Source: Acinetobacter calcoaceticus
GTDB taxonomy: Bacteria; Pseudomonadota; Gammaproteobacteria; Pseudomonadales; Moraxellaceae
Length of the DNA: 64,000 nucleotides
Direction of reading: 5' to 3'
Assembly: GCF_900520355.1 (NCBI RefSeq)
Contig: NZ_LS999521.1
Location: 310,001-374,000 of the forward strand
Position numbers and translations under genes: made by a program. Below, one piece after another: positions 54,505 through 64,000 of this stretch (the first letter of the stretch is position 1; the number at the start of each line of letters is the position of its first letter). The notes under the pieces are model-generated. The model saw only the letters and a program-made list of their open reading frames with translations. It was not told the DNA's origin and ran no database searches.

Positions 54505-55505
54505 TGACTCACTCATTTGTATCGTGGAAGCAACGAGGCTTTACATTAATTGAGCTTATGGTTGCATTGGCTTTAGGCCTAATTTTGGTCGCTGCGGCAA
54601 CTCAATTATTTATTGGTGGACTTCTATCAAGCCGCTTGCAAAAAGCAAATGCTGAAATACAAGATAGCGGTATTTTTGGCTTGGAATATATTGCACGTGA
54701 TATACGTCTTCTAAATTATGGAAATGTAATAAATCCAATATTAACGGATACCACGCCTTGGGGAGGTGTTGTATTAACTGGTTCAACAGCAACTAATAAT
54801 GACAGTGTCAATTTTGTTCCTAATGTTGGCACAAATACCTATATTGCTGAGACACTATTAAGTCGTGGTGTGGGAGATACGGTAAGTACCGTTAGTAATC
54901 ACTGGAAAGGCCTTTCAAATATACAGAATAGTTCAAATGCTGCTATGCAAAGCGATCAGCTGACTATTCAGTTTATTGCTCCTACAAATATGACAAATTG
55001 TGAAGGCGTGAATGTACTTGCTGGAGATTTAATTGTAGAGCGGTATTTTTTACGTCTTGATACGAATGGTAGTTCTCAGCAAGATTATGCGCTTGCATGT
55101 GATGCAAATACTCCCTCTAGCGTAGCTACGGCACAACCTACCACTGTGTCTGGATTAGGAGATGCTGGTCAAATTATATTGCCGCGTATTGACCATTTCC
55201 ATGTGTTATTCGGCGCAAAGAATGCTGCTGGCAATTTTGCTTATTACACAATTCCCCAATATCGGGCTGCCGCACAGGCTGCCCGAGATGCCACTCCACC
55301 AGTAATGGCACCTAGAATTCTTTCAATACAAATATCGGTGTTAGCCCGTTCTACTAACAATGCCCAAAATAAAGCAATAGATCCCACACAGTCGTTTCTT
55401 ATGTTGGATCAAACTGTACATGCTTCTGATAACACAACTCGATTTTTGCGCCGTGTTTATAGCGTAACAATTGCTCTACGTAATGCGATGGGGGAAAGTC
55501 TATGA
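54504..55505 (+). CDS. pilW: minor pilin PilW
   Basis: The 333-residue minor pilin starts at ATG 54504 (GGAGG at 54492-54496). Its A is also the last base of the pilV stop. The leader ends RG before FTLIELMVALALGLILVAA, with Glu at +5. The large globular domain (about 300 residues) is typical for PilW. In A. baylyi the matching competence gene is called comB. The gene overlaps pilX by four bases. Confidence 0.9.
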   Translation: MTHSFVSWKQRGFTLIELMVALALGLILVAAATQLFIGGLLSSRLQKANAEIQDSGIFGLEYIARDIRLLNYGNVINPILTDTTPWGGVVLTGSTATNNDSVNFVPNVGTNTYIAETLLSRGVGDTVSTVSNHWKGLSNIQNSSNAAMQSDQLTIQFIAPTNMTNCEGVNVLAGDLIVERYFLRLDTNGSSQQDYALACDANTPSSVATAQPTTVSGLGDAGQIILPRIDHFHVLFGAKNAAGNFAYYTIPQYRAAAQAARDATPPVMAPRILSIQISVLARSTNNAQNKAIDPTQSFLMLDQTVHASDNTTRFLRRVYSVTIALRNAMGESL

Positions 55506-56320
55506 CCCATTTAATTCATGAAAATATTAAAAGTAAATCTAAGGAAAAAGGAGCAACCCTTATTGTTGTGCTGATTATTTTATTGGTTGTTGTTTCTGTA
55601 GGTGTTTTAGCAATAAGAGTGGCAATTGTTTCTTTAAAAGTTGCTACTAACAGCCAAGTTAGCCAATTAAATTTTCAGTCATCTGATACGCCTTTAGAAC
55701 TCATTGTACAGATGAATCCTACTACCCTAACTAATATTACAAATGTGATTGGTGCTGCGCTCAAAGAGCATGAAAGTAACCCAGGTGCAGAATACAACTT
55801 TTGTTATAAACCTGTTTCTACATCAACAAATTTTGCTCAGACCCGAGGTGCAAGTTTACTTCGAGCAGGAAGTGCTAATAATGCAGTCGTTGAAGATGGG
55901 GGAGTGGCAGGTTTTTGTGATCTAACAAATGACTATGGTAGTAATCGTCAAGCGGTGGTTACTCAAGTTGCTGTGAGTATTCCTACAGATGCTGCAAGTG
56001 ATATTCCTGGCTCTAATTTACCACGAGGAACAAACACCTCCGAAGGCACACAACTACCTAAAAGCATGCTATCTACGCAACGTATTCGTGTTATTACCAC
56101 TGCTTTTTTGCCAGCCTACGCATCTACCTCTATCGAAACTTTGCAAAGTGATTGCTTAAGTACGAGTTCAGCAAAAATTAGTGACAATTTTGATACCGCG
56201 TTAACGGCTAAACAAACACTAGCGGAGTGTTTGGCAAATCATAACGTGCCTTTTAGTACTCAAGTTCAAGAATTTAACTATACCAATAAGCTTACTCAAA
56301 TTACGGCACCAGGTTCATAA
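55502..56320 (+). CDS. pilX: minor pilin PilX
   Basis: The 272-residue protein has a leader ending KEKG before ATLIVVLIILLVVVSVGVLA. As in PilX of other species, the +5 position is not Glu (Val here), which marks it as the pilin expected to start the tip complex. It starts in the ATGA overlap with pilW and lies 11 bases before pilY1. Confidence 0.87.
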   Translation: MTHLIHENIKSKSKEKGATLIVVLIILLVVVSVGVLAIRVAIVSLKVATNSQVSQLNFQSSDTPLELIVQMNPTTLTNITNVIGAALKEHESNPGAEYNFCYKPVSTSTNFAQTRGASLLRAGSANNAVVEDGGVAGFCDLTNDYGSNRQAVVTQVAVSIPTDAASDIPGSNLPRGTNTSEGTQLPKSMLSTQRIRVITTAFLPAYASTSIETLQSDCLSTSSAKISDNFDTALTAKQTLAECLANHNVPFSTQVQEFNYTNKLTQITAPGS

Positions 56321-56331
56321 CGGGGAATATC

Positions 56332-59300
56332 GTGAAACTAAAATTGAAGAATTTTAAGCCAAATAATTTATGGTATGCCATCTGTTCGAGTTCAGTTGCT
56401 TTTACATGGATGATGGCAAGTTCCGTGGTGCAGGCGAGTGATTTACAAATTTATGCATCACCTACAGCAGGTAAAAAAACGATTGTAATGATGTTAGATA
56501 CCTCAGGGAGTATGACATCTAATAGTTATAACGAAAATCGCTTGGCCATGCTTAAAAATGGTATGAATGCTTTTTTAGCCAGCAATAATCCTGTTTTAAA
56601 TGATACTCGTGTGGGTTTGGGGAATTTCTCTGCAAATGGAGATAGCCGAAGTGGACAAATTTTGGTGGCTGCTGCTCCCTTAGGTGATGCCAGTACTTTA
56701 AACACGGTGGGTTCACAGCGTTATAAACTAAAACAGGCTGTTGCAAATTTAACTGCTGGTGGATCAACGCCTTCAGCACATGCTTATGCTGAAGCTGCTG
56801 CTTATTTGATGGGCACAACGACCTATTCAGAGGTGAATTACGCTATTAGAAAAGATAGTTATATAAAGCGTGTTCGGAAATTTGATAATAGAACAGAATA
56901 CTCATATTGTACGAATTATCGCGATTCACAGATTGATACGGCAAATTTATGGCAGCCTTGTCGTTCTAGTAGTTATTGGAGTAACTGGTCAACATCTAAT
57001 CCGGGTGTAAATACGGCAATTTCTTATGATACTTCGTCTGATTTAACCTATTCTTATACTTATTACTACACCACTTTTAACTATGCGATAGCAAACGCAG
57101 ATAGCGGAACTCCAAAATCAAAAATAAATGATACATCAAACAACCCAAATATCGTTATAGATCGAAATGCTTCTAATTTAAATGCCATTTATCAATCTCC
57201 TTTGCCAGCGGTGGCTAATCGTCAAAGTTGTGATGGACAGGGTATTTACTTTCTATCAGATGGTGAGCCAAACAATACAACAAATACTCGTTCTGCAAGT
57301 GTGATGTCGACTGCTTTGGGAAGTACGTTGGGAGCAGATTTTAATTGCTCTGGAGGGCTTTCTAATACCTCATCAGATTCTGGCTGGGCTTGTATGGGGG
57401 AGTTTGCGAAACGACTATTTGATAAAACAAAAAACCCTGCTGGAGTTTCTATTCAAACAGCATTTGTTGGTTTTGGTAGTGATTTTTCTAGTTTAAGTTC
57501 GGATGATGTTAAAAATGCATGTCGTTTAAGCTCAAGAACCCAATCTGACCGAAAAGGGGATGACTCGTGTTCTCCAAATCAATCTACTAATGCAGTAGCT
57601 ACTCCCGGTTATGGGAATGGGGGGTTTTTCCCTACACAAAGTGCGCAAGGGGTAACAAACAGCGTTATCTCTTTTATTAATAATTTAGATAAAGTCCCTT
57701 TAGAACCTTTAACAACAGGCGCTATCTCGGTTCCTTATGATGCTTTAAATCCAAAAAATTTACAGGAATATGGTTACTTACGTGCTTTCGAGCCTAATCC
57801 TGCAAATACGTACTTAACTTGGCGAGGAAATCTAAAGAAATATCATGTTGTTTTATCTGGTACTAATGCTGGTGCTTTTGAGGCCAACACGGGTGGGCTA
57901 GTCTATAATGCAAGTGGGGCATTTAGAAATGGTACGAAAGACTACTGGAATAACTCTAATTATAACGATGGAGGTAAAGTTTTTTTAGGGGGTTCATATT
58001 CGAACGTGCCTTTACCCATAGCTGGACAAGCTGAAACACATGATGTAGAAGGAAATATCACTAAATATTACTATGCAGTACAAAGTAAAATTCGAAACTT
58101 ATTTACCGATGTTTCTGCAGTTGCAACAGATGGTAGCTTGACCAAGATATCAACCTCTGGAACTAATTTACTAAGAATTCCAGCAACTCCTGCGGAGGGA
58201 ACCAACCCTTTTGATAGCGCAAATAACACAGCAAACTATGTATTAGGAAAATTTAATGCATCAACTGGACAAGATATTTTAAAAGCTTTCCCGATTAGCT
58301 TGAAATTAAAAATATTAAATTATCTAGGTTACTCAACTGATATAGGTGCTGCGTCTTTACCTTCGTCTTTGGTTGCATCGAATGAACCGTATTTATCGAT
58401 GGGCGGAAGTATTCATTCTTTACCGGTACAGCTTACCTACAGTGGAACATTAGATGGAAATGGGAATTTAACATCTGCACGTGAACAATCCATTCTCTAT
58501 GGAACGATGGAGGGTGGTTTACATATTGTGGATGCTTCAACTGGTGTGGAACAAATGGCTTTCGTTCCTGCCGATATATTAAATGATCCAGTCGCATCAA
58601 AGGCTTTAGTTGTTGGTCAAAGTGATGCTACAGCACCTGCTCACGGTATGGATGGAGCTTGGGTATCGGATCCAGCATATAGTATTACTACCACAGGAAG
58701 TGGTAGTGCTGCAGTTTCAAAAGTGACTGCAAAGCAAATGAATATTTATGGTGGTATGCGAATGGGTGGCAGCAGTTATTATGGCTTAAATGTCTTAAAT
58801 CCTGCTTCACCTAAGCTCCTCTTTAGAGTAGGGGTAGATCAAACGGATTATAATCGTATGGGGCAGAGTTGGTCTAAGCCTGTACTTGCAAATATACGTT
58901 ATAACGGGGTTATTAAACGGGTCATGATTGTTGGTGGTGGCTACGACCAATGTTATGAAAACCCAAATATTACCTTGAGTAACTCTTGCTTTACGAATGC
59001 AAAAGCAAAAGGAAATGCTGTCTATATTATTGATGCCAAAACTGGGGAACGTTTATGGTGGACTAGTGATACTGGCTCTAATATAGATAACTCTAATATG
59101 AAGCATAGTATTGTTAGCCGTATTAGTACCTTAGATCGAGACGCTGATGGTTTGGTAGACCATTTATATTTCGGCGATTTAGGGGGGCAAGTTTTCCGTA
59201 TCGATCTTAATAATAACCAGACAAAAACAAATTCAACTTATAGCAGTTTCGGTATTCGAGTTGTTCGATTAGCCAATTTAGCAACGAATGACTCAACTTA

Positions 59301-60186
59301 TGATAGCTCGAACGATTATATAGGTGGGAATGCGCCGCGTTTTTATGAACCGCCAACAGTGACAATTCATGATTATGGAATCCGCACTTTTATTACTGTA
59401 GGTATTGCTTCAGGTGACCGTAGTACTCCATTGGATGTTTATCCGCTTACAGGGCGTGAAGGTATGTCACCTAGCACAGCATTAAGCGGACGCCCTGTAA
59501 ATAACGTCTATGGAATTATCGACAAAGACTTTATTAAAAAGAATTTAATGTCTTTAACTGATAGCCAACTTGAAACAAAAGATATTACTCGATCGGCTCT
59601 TAGAAAAAATCCACAAATTTTACGATCTGGAGAAACACGAGTAGCACAAATTTTCTTTCCAAATACAGGGACGGGCCAAGGTGGATGGTATCGCTCACTT
59701 TCTAGTACGAGCGGTGGTATAGAGAAAGCCAATAATAGTTTCCGTATTAAAGGCGGATTAAAAGCTTTTGAAGAGCCAATGGCAATTACGGGGACTTTAA
59801 TTGTGCCTGTTTATGACCCGCAGGGAACAGGCATTGTGGCGGCAGACCCATGTTTGCCACGTGTGGTAGGTGAAACGGATCAGCAGACTTATTGTTTACC
59901 ATTTGGAGCCTGTCTTAATTCTGATGGATCAATTGATCCGAATAAAGAAGATACTAGTGGGTTTGAAACACAAACAGGTGGTAATTGCCCAGTAGGAGTT
60001 TCTGAATGTAATAAAAAAGTAATTGGAGCAGGTATCCGTAGCATTACATTTGTACCAACTGAGGATAACCCACCAGCTACAAATAGTTGTGGGAAGTTAA
60101 AACTTTCTGGTAATGAGCAAGGAACTGGGCAGTGGCAATGTACAAGTCATTTGGTTCCTATGCGTTGGTATGAGCGCTATCGCTAA
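56332..60186 (+). CDS. pilY1: PilY1-type pilus tip adhesin
   Basis: The 1284-residue exported protein starts at a GTG (56332) with a signal peptide ending near residue 35 (VVQAS). An N-terminal von Willebrand A-like domain has the metal-ion site D56-x-S58-x-S60 (MLDTSGSM). The C-terminal beta-propeller carries a calcium-loop DRDADGLVD (residues 935-943), the motif that tunes extension and retraction in Pseudomonas PilY1. Many cysteines are present. In A. baylyi the homologue ComC is needed for natural transformation. It sits in the minor-pilin operon and ends just before the pilE-like gene. Confidence 0.93.
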   Translation: MKLKLKNFKPNNLWYAICSSSVAFTWMMASSVVQASDLQIYASPTAGKKTIVMMLDTSGSMTSNSYNENRLAMLKNGMNAFLASNNPVLNDTRVGLGNFSANGDSRSGQILVAAAPLGDASTLNTVGSQRYKLKQAVANLTAGGSTPSAHAYAEAAAYLMGTTTYSEVNYAIRKDSYIKRVRKFDNRTEYSYCTNYRDSQIDTANLWQPCRSSSYWSNWSTSNPGVNTAISYDTSSDLTYSYTYYYTTFNYAIANADSGTPKSKINDTSNNPNIVIDRNASNLNAIYQSPLPAVANRQSCDGQGIYFLSDGEPNNTTNTRSASVMSTALGSTLGADFNCSGGLSNTSSDSGWACMGEFAKRLFDKTKNPAGVSIQTAFVGFGSDFSSLSSDDVKNACRLSSRTQSDRKGDDSCSPNQSTNAVATPGYGNGGFFPTQSAQGVTNSVISFINNLDKVPLEPLTTGAISVPYDALNPKNLQEYGYLRAFEPNPANTYLTWRGNLKKYHVVLSGTNAGAFEANTGGLVYNASGAFRNGTKDYWNNSNYNDGGKVFLGGSYSNVPLPIAGQAETHDVEGNITKYYYAVQSKIRNLFTDVSAVATDGSLTKISTSGTNLLRIPATPAEGTNPFDSANNTANYVLGKFNASTGQDILKAFPISLKLKILNYLGYSTDIGAASLPSSLVASNEPYLSMGGSIHSLPVQLTYSGTLDGNGNLTSAREQSILYGTMEGGLHIVDASTGVEQMAFVPADILNDPVASKALVVGQSDATAPAHGMDGAWVSDPAYSITTTGSGSAAVSKVTAKQMNIYGGMRMGGSSYYGLNVLNPASPKLLFRVGVDQTDYNRMGQSWSKPVLANIRYNGVIKRVMIVGGGYDQCYENPNITLSNSCFTNAKAKGNAVYIIDAKTGERLWWTSDTGSNIDNSNMKHSIVSRISTLDRDADGLVDHLYFGDLGGQVFRIDLNNNQTKTNSTYSSFGIRVVRLANLATNDSTYDSSNDYIGGNAPRFYEPPTVTIHDYGIRTFITVGIASGDRSTPLDVYPLTGREGMSPSTALSGRPVNNVYGIIDKDFIKKNLMSLTDSQLETKDITRSALRKNPQILRSGETRVAQIFFPNTGTGQGGWYRSLSSTSGGIEKANNSFRIKGGLKAFEEPMAITGTLIVPVYDPQGTGIVAADPCLPRVVGETDQQTYCLPFGACLNSDGSIDPNKEDTSGFETQTGGNCPVGVSECNKKVIGAGIRSITFVPTEDNPPATNSCGKLKLSGNEQGTGQWQCTSHLVPMRWYERYR

Positions 60187-60196
60187 GGGATTATTT

Positions 60197-60679
60197 ATGA
60201 ATAAATACTATATCCAGCGGTTTAATCAGGGTGTTACCTTGATTGAACTCATGGTTGTCATAGTGATTGTTGCTATTTTCGCTTCGATTGCCATCCCTTC
60301 ATATCAAGGCTATACCCGTAGAGCGACTGCTTCTGCTGCCAAAAGTGAAATTTTAAAATTAGCTGAACAATTGGAAAGACATAAATCCAAGAACTTTACC
60401 TATAGAGGTTTTACTACCACATCTGTAACGTTGCCTCGTGGCAGTTATACGATTCAGATTAGTGATGATACAACGACAGGAAATTTATTGACGAATAATG
60501 CTGCCAATGGACAGACATGGGTAATTAGAGCGACGTCTACAGATTCAAGAAATTTTAATTTTATTGCTAAGAATTCAGGTTTACGTTGCCAAAGTTTAAC
60601 AGCTACGGCTGTTGATAATGACTGTGGTGGAACAGCTACTTGCAATGTATGTGAAGCAAACAGTGAGACTTGGCAATGA
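60197..60679 (+). CDS. pilE: PilE/ComE-like minor pilin
   Basis: The 160-residue pilin starts at ATG 60197; a longer in-frame reading inside pilY1 is rejected. The leader ends NQG before [21 protein letters not shown], with Glu at +5. It has a PilE-like C-terminal part with four cysteines near the end ([10 protein letters not shown]). ComE is the A. baylyi counterpart by position. The stop overlaps the next ATG (ATGA). Confidence 0.88.
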   Translation: MNKYYIQRFNQGVTLIELMVVIVIVAIFASIAIPSYQGYTRRATASAAKSEILKLAEQLERHKSKNFTYRGFTTTSVTLPRGSYTIQISDDTTTGNLLTNNAANGQTWVIRATSTDSRNFNFIAKNSGLRCQSLTATAVDNDCGGTATCNVCEANSETWQ

Positions 60680-61101
60680 AGAATGGTTTTACCTTAATAG
60701 AGCTTATGATTGTAGTGGCGATAATTGCAATTTTAGCAGCCATAGCTACACCTTCATATTTACAATATTTACGTAAAGGACATCGCGCAGCTGTTCAATC
60801 TGAAATGATGAATATTGCCCAAACCTTAGAATCACAAAAAATGGTCAATAATCGTTACCCATCCAATGCAACTATAGCGTCGATTTATGGCTCTAATGTG
60901 AGCCCTCAGCAAGGTCAGGCCTTATATAATTTGACTTTTGCTAGCTTGGATGATTCAAGCTGGGTACTCACAGCTACACCTATTTCTACTACTTCTCAGG
61001 CCAGTGATGGGATCATTTGCCTGAATGATCAAGGGCAAAAATTTTGGGCAAAAGGTGCAACTGATTGTGCGTTATCTGCTGTATCAAATTGGTTGGAGTA
61101 G
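60676..61101 (+). CDS. PilE/ComF-like minor pilin
   Basis: The 141-residue pilin from ATG 60676 has a very short leader, MKNG, before [20 protein letters not shown], with Glu at +5. Two cysteines near the C-terminus (CLNDQ and DCALS) can form the closing loop. By place it corresponds to ComF of A. baylyi, a pilin-like competence factor. It is the last gene of the minor-pilin operon, and rpsP follows after 147 bases. Confidence 0.85.
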   Translation: MKNGFTLIELMIVVAIIAILAAIATPSYLQYLRKGHRAAVQSEMMNIAQTLESQKMVNNRYPSNATIASIYGSNVSPQQGQALYNLTFASLDDSSWVLTATPISTTSQASDGIICLNDQGQKFWAKGATDCALSAVSNWLE

Positions 61102-61248
61102 TTTTAAATTCAAAACTGCGGATAACTCAAAATTTAATCTTTCTTTCAGGGCAAAAATCACGTAGAATGTTGCCCTCTATGAAAGGGGTTTGAAGTGTTG
61201 CCGATGGTCGGCGCAGGGATAATCCGTAAGAATTATAAGGCTTTTATC

Positions 61249-61500
61249 ATGGTTGTTATTCGTTTAGCACGTGGCGGCGCAAAAAAACGTCCATTCTATC
61301 AAATCGTTGTGACTGATAGCCGCAATGCACGTGATGGTCGTTTCATCGAGCGTATCGGTTTCTTTAACCCGACTGCACAAGGTCAAGCAGAAAAACTTCG
61401 TTTAGATGCAGACCGTTTTGCTCACTGGGTTTCTCAAGGTGCTCAACCTTCTGAACGTGTTGCTTCTTTAGCTGCTCAAGCTAAAAAAGCTACTGCATAA
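61249..61500 (+). CDS. rpsP: 30S ribosomal protein S16
   Basis: S16, 83 residues, starts at ATG 61249 ([18 protein letters not shown]). It binds the 5' domain of 16S rRNA early in 30S assembly. An upstream in-frame TTG would add an unrelated tail and is rejected. The canonical operon rpsP-rimM-trmD-rplS begins here. Confidence 0.97.
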   Translation: MVVIRLARGGAKKRPFYQIVVTDSRNARDGRFIERIGFFNPTAQGQAEKLRLDADRFAHWVSQGAQPSERVASLAAQAKKATA

Positions 61501-61521
61501 TTTTTTTGTAGTAGGTAACCC

Positions 61522-62070
61522 ATGACATCAACACAGAATGTTCCCGAAGATCGTATTCAGATTGGACAGTTACGTTCAGCTTATGGATTGAATGGGTGGC
61601 TCTGGGTGTATTCAAATACAGAACCCATGAGCAATATGTTTGACTACCTGCCTTGGTACATTGAGACCAAGGCCGGTTGGCAAACAATAGATGTAAAACG
61701 TTGGAAACCACATGGCAAAGGTCTAGTTGTTGCTTTGAAAGGTGTGAGTGATCGCACTGGAGCAGAAAACTTGGTTGGCGCTAATATCTGGGTTGCTAAG
61801 TCTCAACTGCCAAAAGCAGATGTAGATGAGTACTACTGGTCAGATTTAAAAGGCTTAACAGTGTTGGGTCTGGATGATGAAGAACAGGAAGTAAACTTAG
61901 GTAAAATTCATGAGTTGTTTGAAACTGGAGCCAATGATGTAATGGTGGTACATGCTACCCCAGACAGTATTGATTCAGAAGAACGCATGATTCCTTGGCA
62001 TAAAGATGTAGTACAACGTGTTGATCTTGAAGCTGGTCGTATTTACGTCAATTGGGGCGTAGATTATTAA
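61522..62070 (+). CDS. rimM: ribosome maturation factor RimM
   Basis: RimM (182 residues) assists 30S head assembly and binds S19. The N-terminal domain begins IQIGQLRSAYGLNGWLWVYS, and the PRC-barrel domain has YYWSDLKGLTV and ERMIPWHKDVVQRVDLEAG. ATG 61522 follows a GTAGG Shine-Dalgarno. It is 21 bases after rpsP. Confidence 0.96.
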   Translation: MTSTQNVPEDRIQIGQLRSAYGLNGWLWVYSNTEPMSNMFDYLPWYIETKAGWQTIDVKRWKPHGKGLVVALKGVSDRTGAENLVGANIWVAKSQLPKADVDEYYWSDLKGLTVLGLDDEEQEVNLGKIHELFETGANDVMVVHATPDSIDSEERMIPWHKDVVQRVDLEAGRIYVNWGVDY

Positions 62071-62112
62071 TCCTTTTAGGATTAATACAGCAGGAAAATA
62101 GAGGAGTCTGTG

Positions 62113-62868
62113 ATGTTTTTTGCAGTCATTACGCTTTTTCCTGAAATGTTTGAAGCGATTACAGCCTACGGCATCAGCGGACGTGCGGCAAAACGGGATA
62201 TAGTACAAGTTACTTGTATTAATCCTCGTGATTTTGCTGAGGGAAACTACAGAAGAGTGGATGAACGTCCATTTGGTGGTGGCCCTGGGATGGTAATGAT
62301 GGCTGAGCCTTTGGCGAAAGCAATTGCACATGCCAAACAGCTTGCCTCACAAGCAGGACATGTTCATGTTCCTGTAGTGTATATGTCTCCACAAGGCAAA
62401 ACCTTAAATGAACAGGCGGTACAGCAGTTTGTTGATTACGACGGCTTAATTGTACTGTGTGGACGTTATGAGGGAGTGGATGAACGTTTGATCCAGCAAT
62501 ATGTTGATCAGGAATGGTCAATTGGTGATTATGTTTTATCCGGTGGTGAACTGCCCGCTATGGTGTTACTTGACAGTATTATTCGCCGTTTGCCGAATGT
62601 AATGTCAGATGAACAGTCAGCAGTACAAGATTCTTTTGTTGATGGTCTTTTAGATTGTCCACAATATACAAAGCCAGACCATTTTGAGGGGCTGGATGTA
62701 CCAGAAGTTTTAAAATCTGGACATCATGGCAATATCGAAAAATGGCGCTTTTTGCAGCGCTATCAACGAACTTTAGAACGTCGACCAGAGTTGGCTGAAA
62801 AAGTAGAGTTGAATAAGCAGCAGAAAAAATGGCTAAAAGATACGCAAGGGAGTGGTGGTAATTCTTAA
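62113..62868 (+). CDS. trmD: tRNA (guanine37-N1)-methyltransferase
   Basis: TrmD methylates G37 in tRNAs with a G36 to prevent +1 frameshifting. The 251-residue protein shows the SPOUT knot: [22 protein letters not shown] and [19 protein letters not shown] 62113 is 6 bases from GAGGAG, a better spacing than the GTG directly before it. Confidence 0.97.
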   Translation: MFFAVITLFPEMFEAITAYGISGRAAKRDIVQVTCINPRDFAEGNYRRVDERPFGGGPGMVMMAEPLAKAIAHAKQLASQAGHVHVPVVYMSPQGKTLNEQAVQQFVDYDGLIVLCGRYEGVDERLIQQYVDQEWSIGDYVLSGGELPAMVLLDSIIRRLPNVMSDEQSAVQDSFVDGLLDCPQYTKPDHFEGLDVPEVLKSGHHGNIEKWRFLQRYQRTLERRPELAEKVELNKQQKKWLKDTQGSGGNS

Positions 62869-62881
62869 CCGCTATTCTCAG

Positions 62882-62931
62882 GAACGAAAGTTCTGCAACA
62901 AGACGAGAAGCAATGCTTCGAGTTAAAGCAT
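62882..62931 (+). promoter_or_regulatory. two small hairpins in the trmD-rplS gap
   Basis: GAAC-GAAA-GTTC (62882-62893) is a GNRA-tetraloop hairpin. ATGCTT (62913-62918) pairs with AAGCAT (62926-62931). They lie in the 219-base gap before rplS and could belong to a leader that regulates L19, but no known family was recognised. Confidence 0.35.
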
Positions 62932-63087
62932 GATTCTATTTAATAGATAGTTTTATGTATATTTTAAGGCTCTTTATAGACATATTGTCATAAAGGGAAA
63001 GATAAACGGGTTGATATGCGTTTTAGCCTCTATCCCCAGCGGAACCTCAGACCTCTTCTGACTCCGCACATATTGGAGATTCCCACA

Positions 63088-63456
63088 ATGAGTGGTAAAC
63101 ATCCTTTAGTTCAAATTATTGAAAATGCACAGTTAAAAACTGATATTCCTGCTTTTGCTCCTGGTGACACTGTTATTGTCCAAGTTAAAGTAAAAGAAGG
63201 TGAGCGTGAGCGTCTTCAGGCATTTGAAGGTGTTGTAATCGCGAAGAAAAACCGTGGTTTAAACTCTGCATTTACAGTTCGTAAAATTTCTAGCGGTGTT
63301 GGTGTTGAGCGTGTATTCCAAACTCACTCTCCAATCGTTGCTAAAATCGAAGTGAAACGTCGTGGTGACGTTCGTCGTGCTAAACTTTACTACCTCCGTG
63401 ACTTGTCTGGTAAAGCTGCACGTATTCGTGAAAAATTACCAGCTCGTAAAGCGTAA
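63088..63456 (+). CDS. rplS: 50S ribosomal protein L19
   Basis: L19 (122 residues) sits at the 30S-50S interface. [21 protein letters not shown] starts at ATG 63088 with GGAG upstream. [34 protein letters not shown] and [13 protein letters not shown] are family sequences. Unlike most operons, a 219-base gap separates it from trmD. Confidence 0.97.
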   Translation: MSGKHPLVQIIENAQLKTDIPAFAPGDTVIVQVKVKEGERERLQAFEGVVIAKKNRGLNSAFTVRKISSGVGVERVFQTHSPIVAKIEVKRRGDVRRAKLYYLRDLSGKAARIREKLPARKA

Positions 63457-63469
63457 GCTTATACCGAGT

Positions 63470-63500
63470 AAAAAAATGCGCCTTTTGGCGCATTTTTTTT
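63470..63500. terminator. bidirectional terminator between rplS and the lipase
   Basis: AAAAAATGCGCC and GGCGCATTTTTTTT (63470-63500) form a stem with loop TTTT. T runs follow on both strands. Confidence 0.94.
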
Positions 63501-63509
63501 GTTTAAAAA

Positions 63510-64000
63510 TTATAGTCCTTGAAGTTTTAATCGGTTTGCATGTTGACGGTAAACCGAGACAGGATCTGAGGCAAAAATAGAGCGTATCCCAAGCACTTGG
63601 TTCACTTCATCTAAATGATTCCAGTTGTAGTCATCACGAATTGTTTTACCAAATTTGGCGCTGCATCGTGAAACAAGCCCATCATTATCACCAAACGGAT
63701 CTACCACTAAGCTACTGCCTGTAAGGGCAATATCAAATGGGTCTAATGGATTAGTCAGAGCTTTATTTCCTGAGAAAGAATACATATAAATACCTTTCTC
63801 TTGATATGTTCCCTCACCACAAGAAGTAGTTGGCATACCCATAGGAAATTGAGCATTAAACTGAGCTGAACCTTGAGTTGATAAGCTATGAGCACCTGCT
63901 AAAGAGTCGTGCGGATAGCTTGTCGGATCTAGACCTCCTGCCCAAGTAATTGCTGCTGAAAACCAGTTTACTAAAGTTGCCACACCTGAAAGAGGAGTAC
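63510..64000 (-). CDS. secreted triacylglycerol lipase, C-terminal part (cut by right edge)
   Basis: The frame runs off the window; about the last 163 residues are visible, and a GTG near 63983 is not a real start because the frame stays open to the edge. DPFGDNDGLVSRCSAKFG contains the catalytic Asp region, and YNWNHLDEVNQVLG the catalytic His, both as in Pseudomonas/Burkholderia family I lipases. The upstream residues TPLSGVATLVNW also fit that family. A cysteine pair (SCGE..., SRCS) matches the lipase disulfide. The serine elbow and any foldase gene lie outside. Hydrolysis of long-chain triglycerides is the family function. Confidence 0.85.
   Translation of the reverse strand, partial: TPLSGVATLVNWFSAAITWAGGLDPTSYPHDSLAGAHSLSTQGSAQFNAQFPMGMPTTSCGEGTYQEKGIYMYSFSGNKALTNPLDPFDIALTGSSLVVDPFGDNDGLVSRCSAKFGKTIRDDYNWNHLDEVNQVLGIRSIFASDPVSVYRQHANRLKLQGL

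Noticed and set aside
61149..61175. GGGCAA/TTGCCC inverted repeat around a TAGAAT before rpsP
   Set aside because: Arms are only 6 bp and no matching -35 hexamer is found, so neither an operator nor a promoter call is justified.
61195..61248. N-terminal extension of S16
   Set aside because: [10 protein letters not shown] is the universal S16 start; the extension has no similarity to it.

Overview
The window looks like chromosomal core DNA of an Acinetobacter, most likely a member of the A. baumannii/calcoaceticus complex. The evidence is low-GC gammaproteobacterial coding sequence, the split division/cell-wall cluster rsmH-ftsL-ftsI-murE-murF-mraY, the order pilMNOPQ-aroK-aroB-(DamX-like)-gltBD, a pilA/comP-type pilin followed by a PglL-type oligosaccharyltransferase and bfr/bfd, and a minor-pilin/PilY1 operon just before rpsP-rimM-trmD-rplS. 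I see no insertion sequence, prophage, integron, CRISPR array or defence island. The species call is inference; no search was run.

Layout. 1-7.5 kb: heavy-metal efflux block czcI-czcC-czcB-czcA-czcD (RND pump plus CDF exporter for Zn/Co/Cd). 7.5-12.3 kb: poorly characterised genes, an amino-acid permease, and four minus-strand tRNA genes (three identical tRNA-Glu and one tRNA-Ala). 12.3-15.7 kb: gltX, a small exported protein and an orphan sulfate-binding protein. 15.8-24.2 kb: the peptidoglycan/division cluster and rlmA. 24.2-26.8 kb: PBP1a on the minus strand. 27-34.8 kb: type IV pilus assembly genes pilMNOPQ running into aroK, aroB and a DamX-position membrane protein. 35.2-41.2 kb: glutamate synthase gltB/gltD. 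41.4-44.6 kb: a metal-dependent-hydrolase-family protein and a lemA/TPM trio. 45-48.8 kb: major pilin, O-oligosaccharyltransferase, bacterioferritin, Bfd and a RidA protein. 48.9-53.3 kb: spoT, rpoZ and gmk (minus) and ispH (plus). 53.5-61.1 kb: minor pilins, PilY1 and the ComE/ComF-like pilins. 61.2-63.5 kb: rpsP-rimM-trmD-rplS. The right edge cuts a secreted lipase.

Three groups of genes act together. The inner-membrane/secretin pilus machine (27-32 kb), the glycosylated pilin locus (45-47 kb) and the tip/minor pilin operon (53-61 kb) would build one type IV pilus/DNA-uptake system. FtsI, PBP1a, MurE, MurF and MraY make and cross-link peptidoglycan at division. Bfr and Bfd store and release iron; bfd carries a clear Fur box inside its promoter.

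The least routine signals are these: a bacterioferritin that keeps its haem-ligand Met52 but has lost four of six ferroxidase ligands; a SpoT with a degenerate synthetase domain; two sigma-54-type promoters with exact GG-N10-GC spacing (pilA and gltB); a long gltB leader with two near-identical hairpin motifs flanking a terminator-like element; a consensus tRNA promoter overlapping an 11-bp palindrome; and several unexplained inverted repeats in the czc, ridA and 8-kb intergenic regions. I did not find a clearly new multi-gene system; the gltB leader is the best candidate for an undescribed regulatory element.
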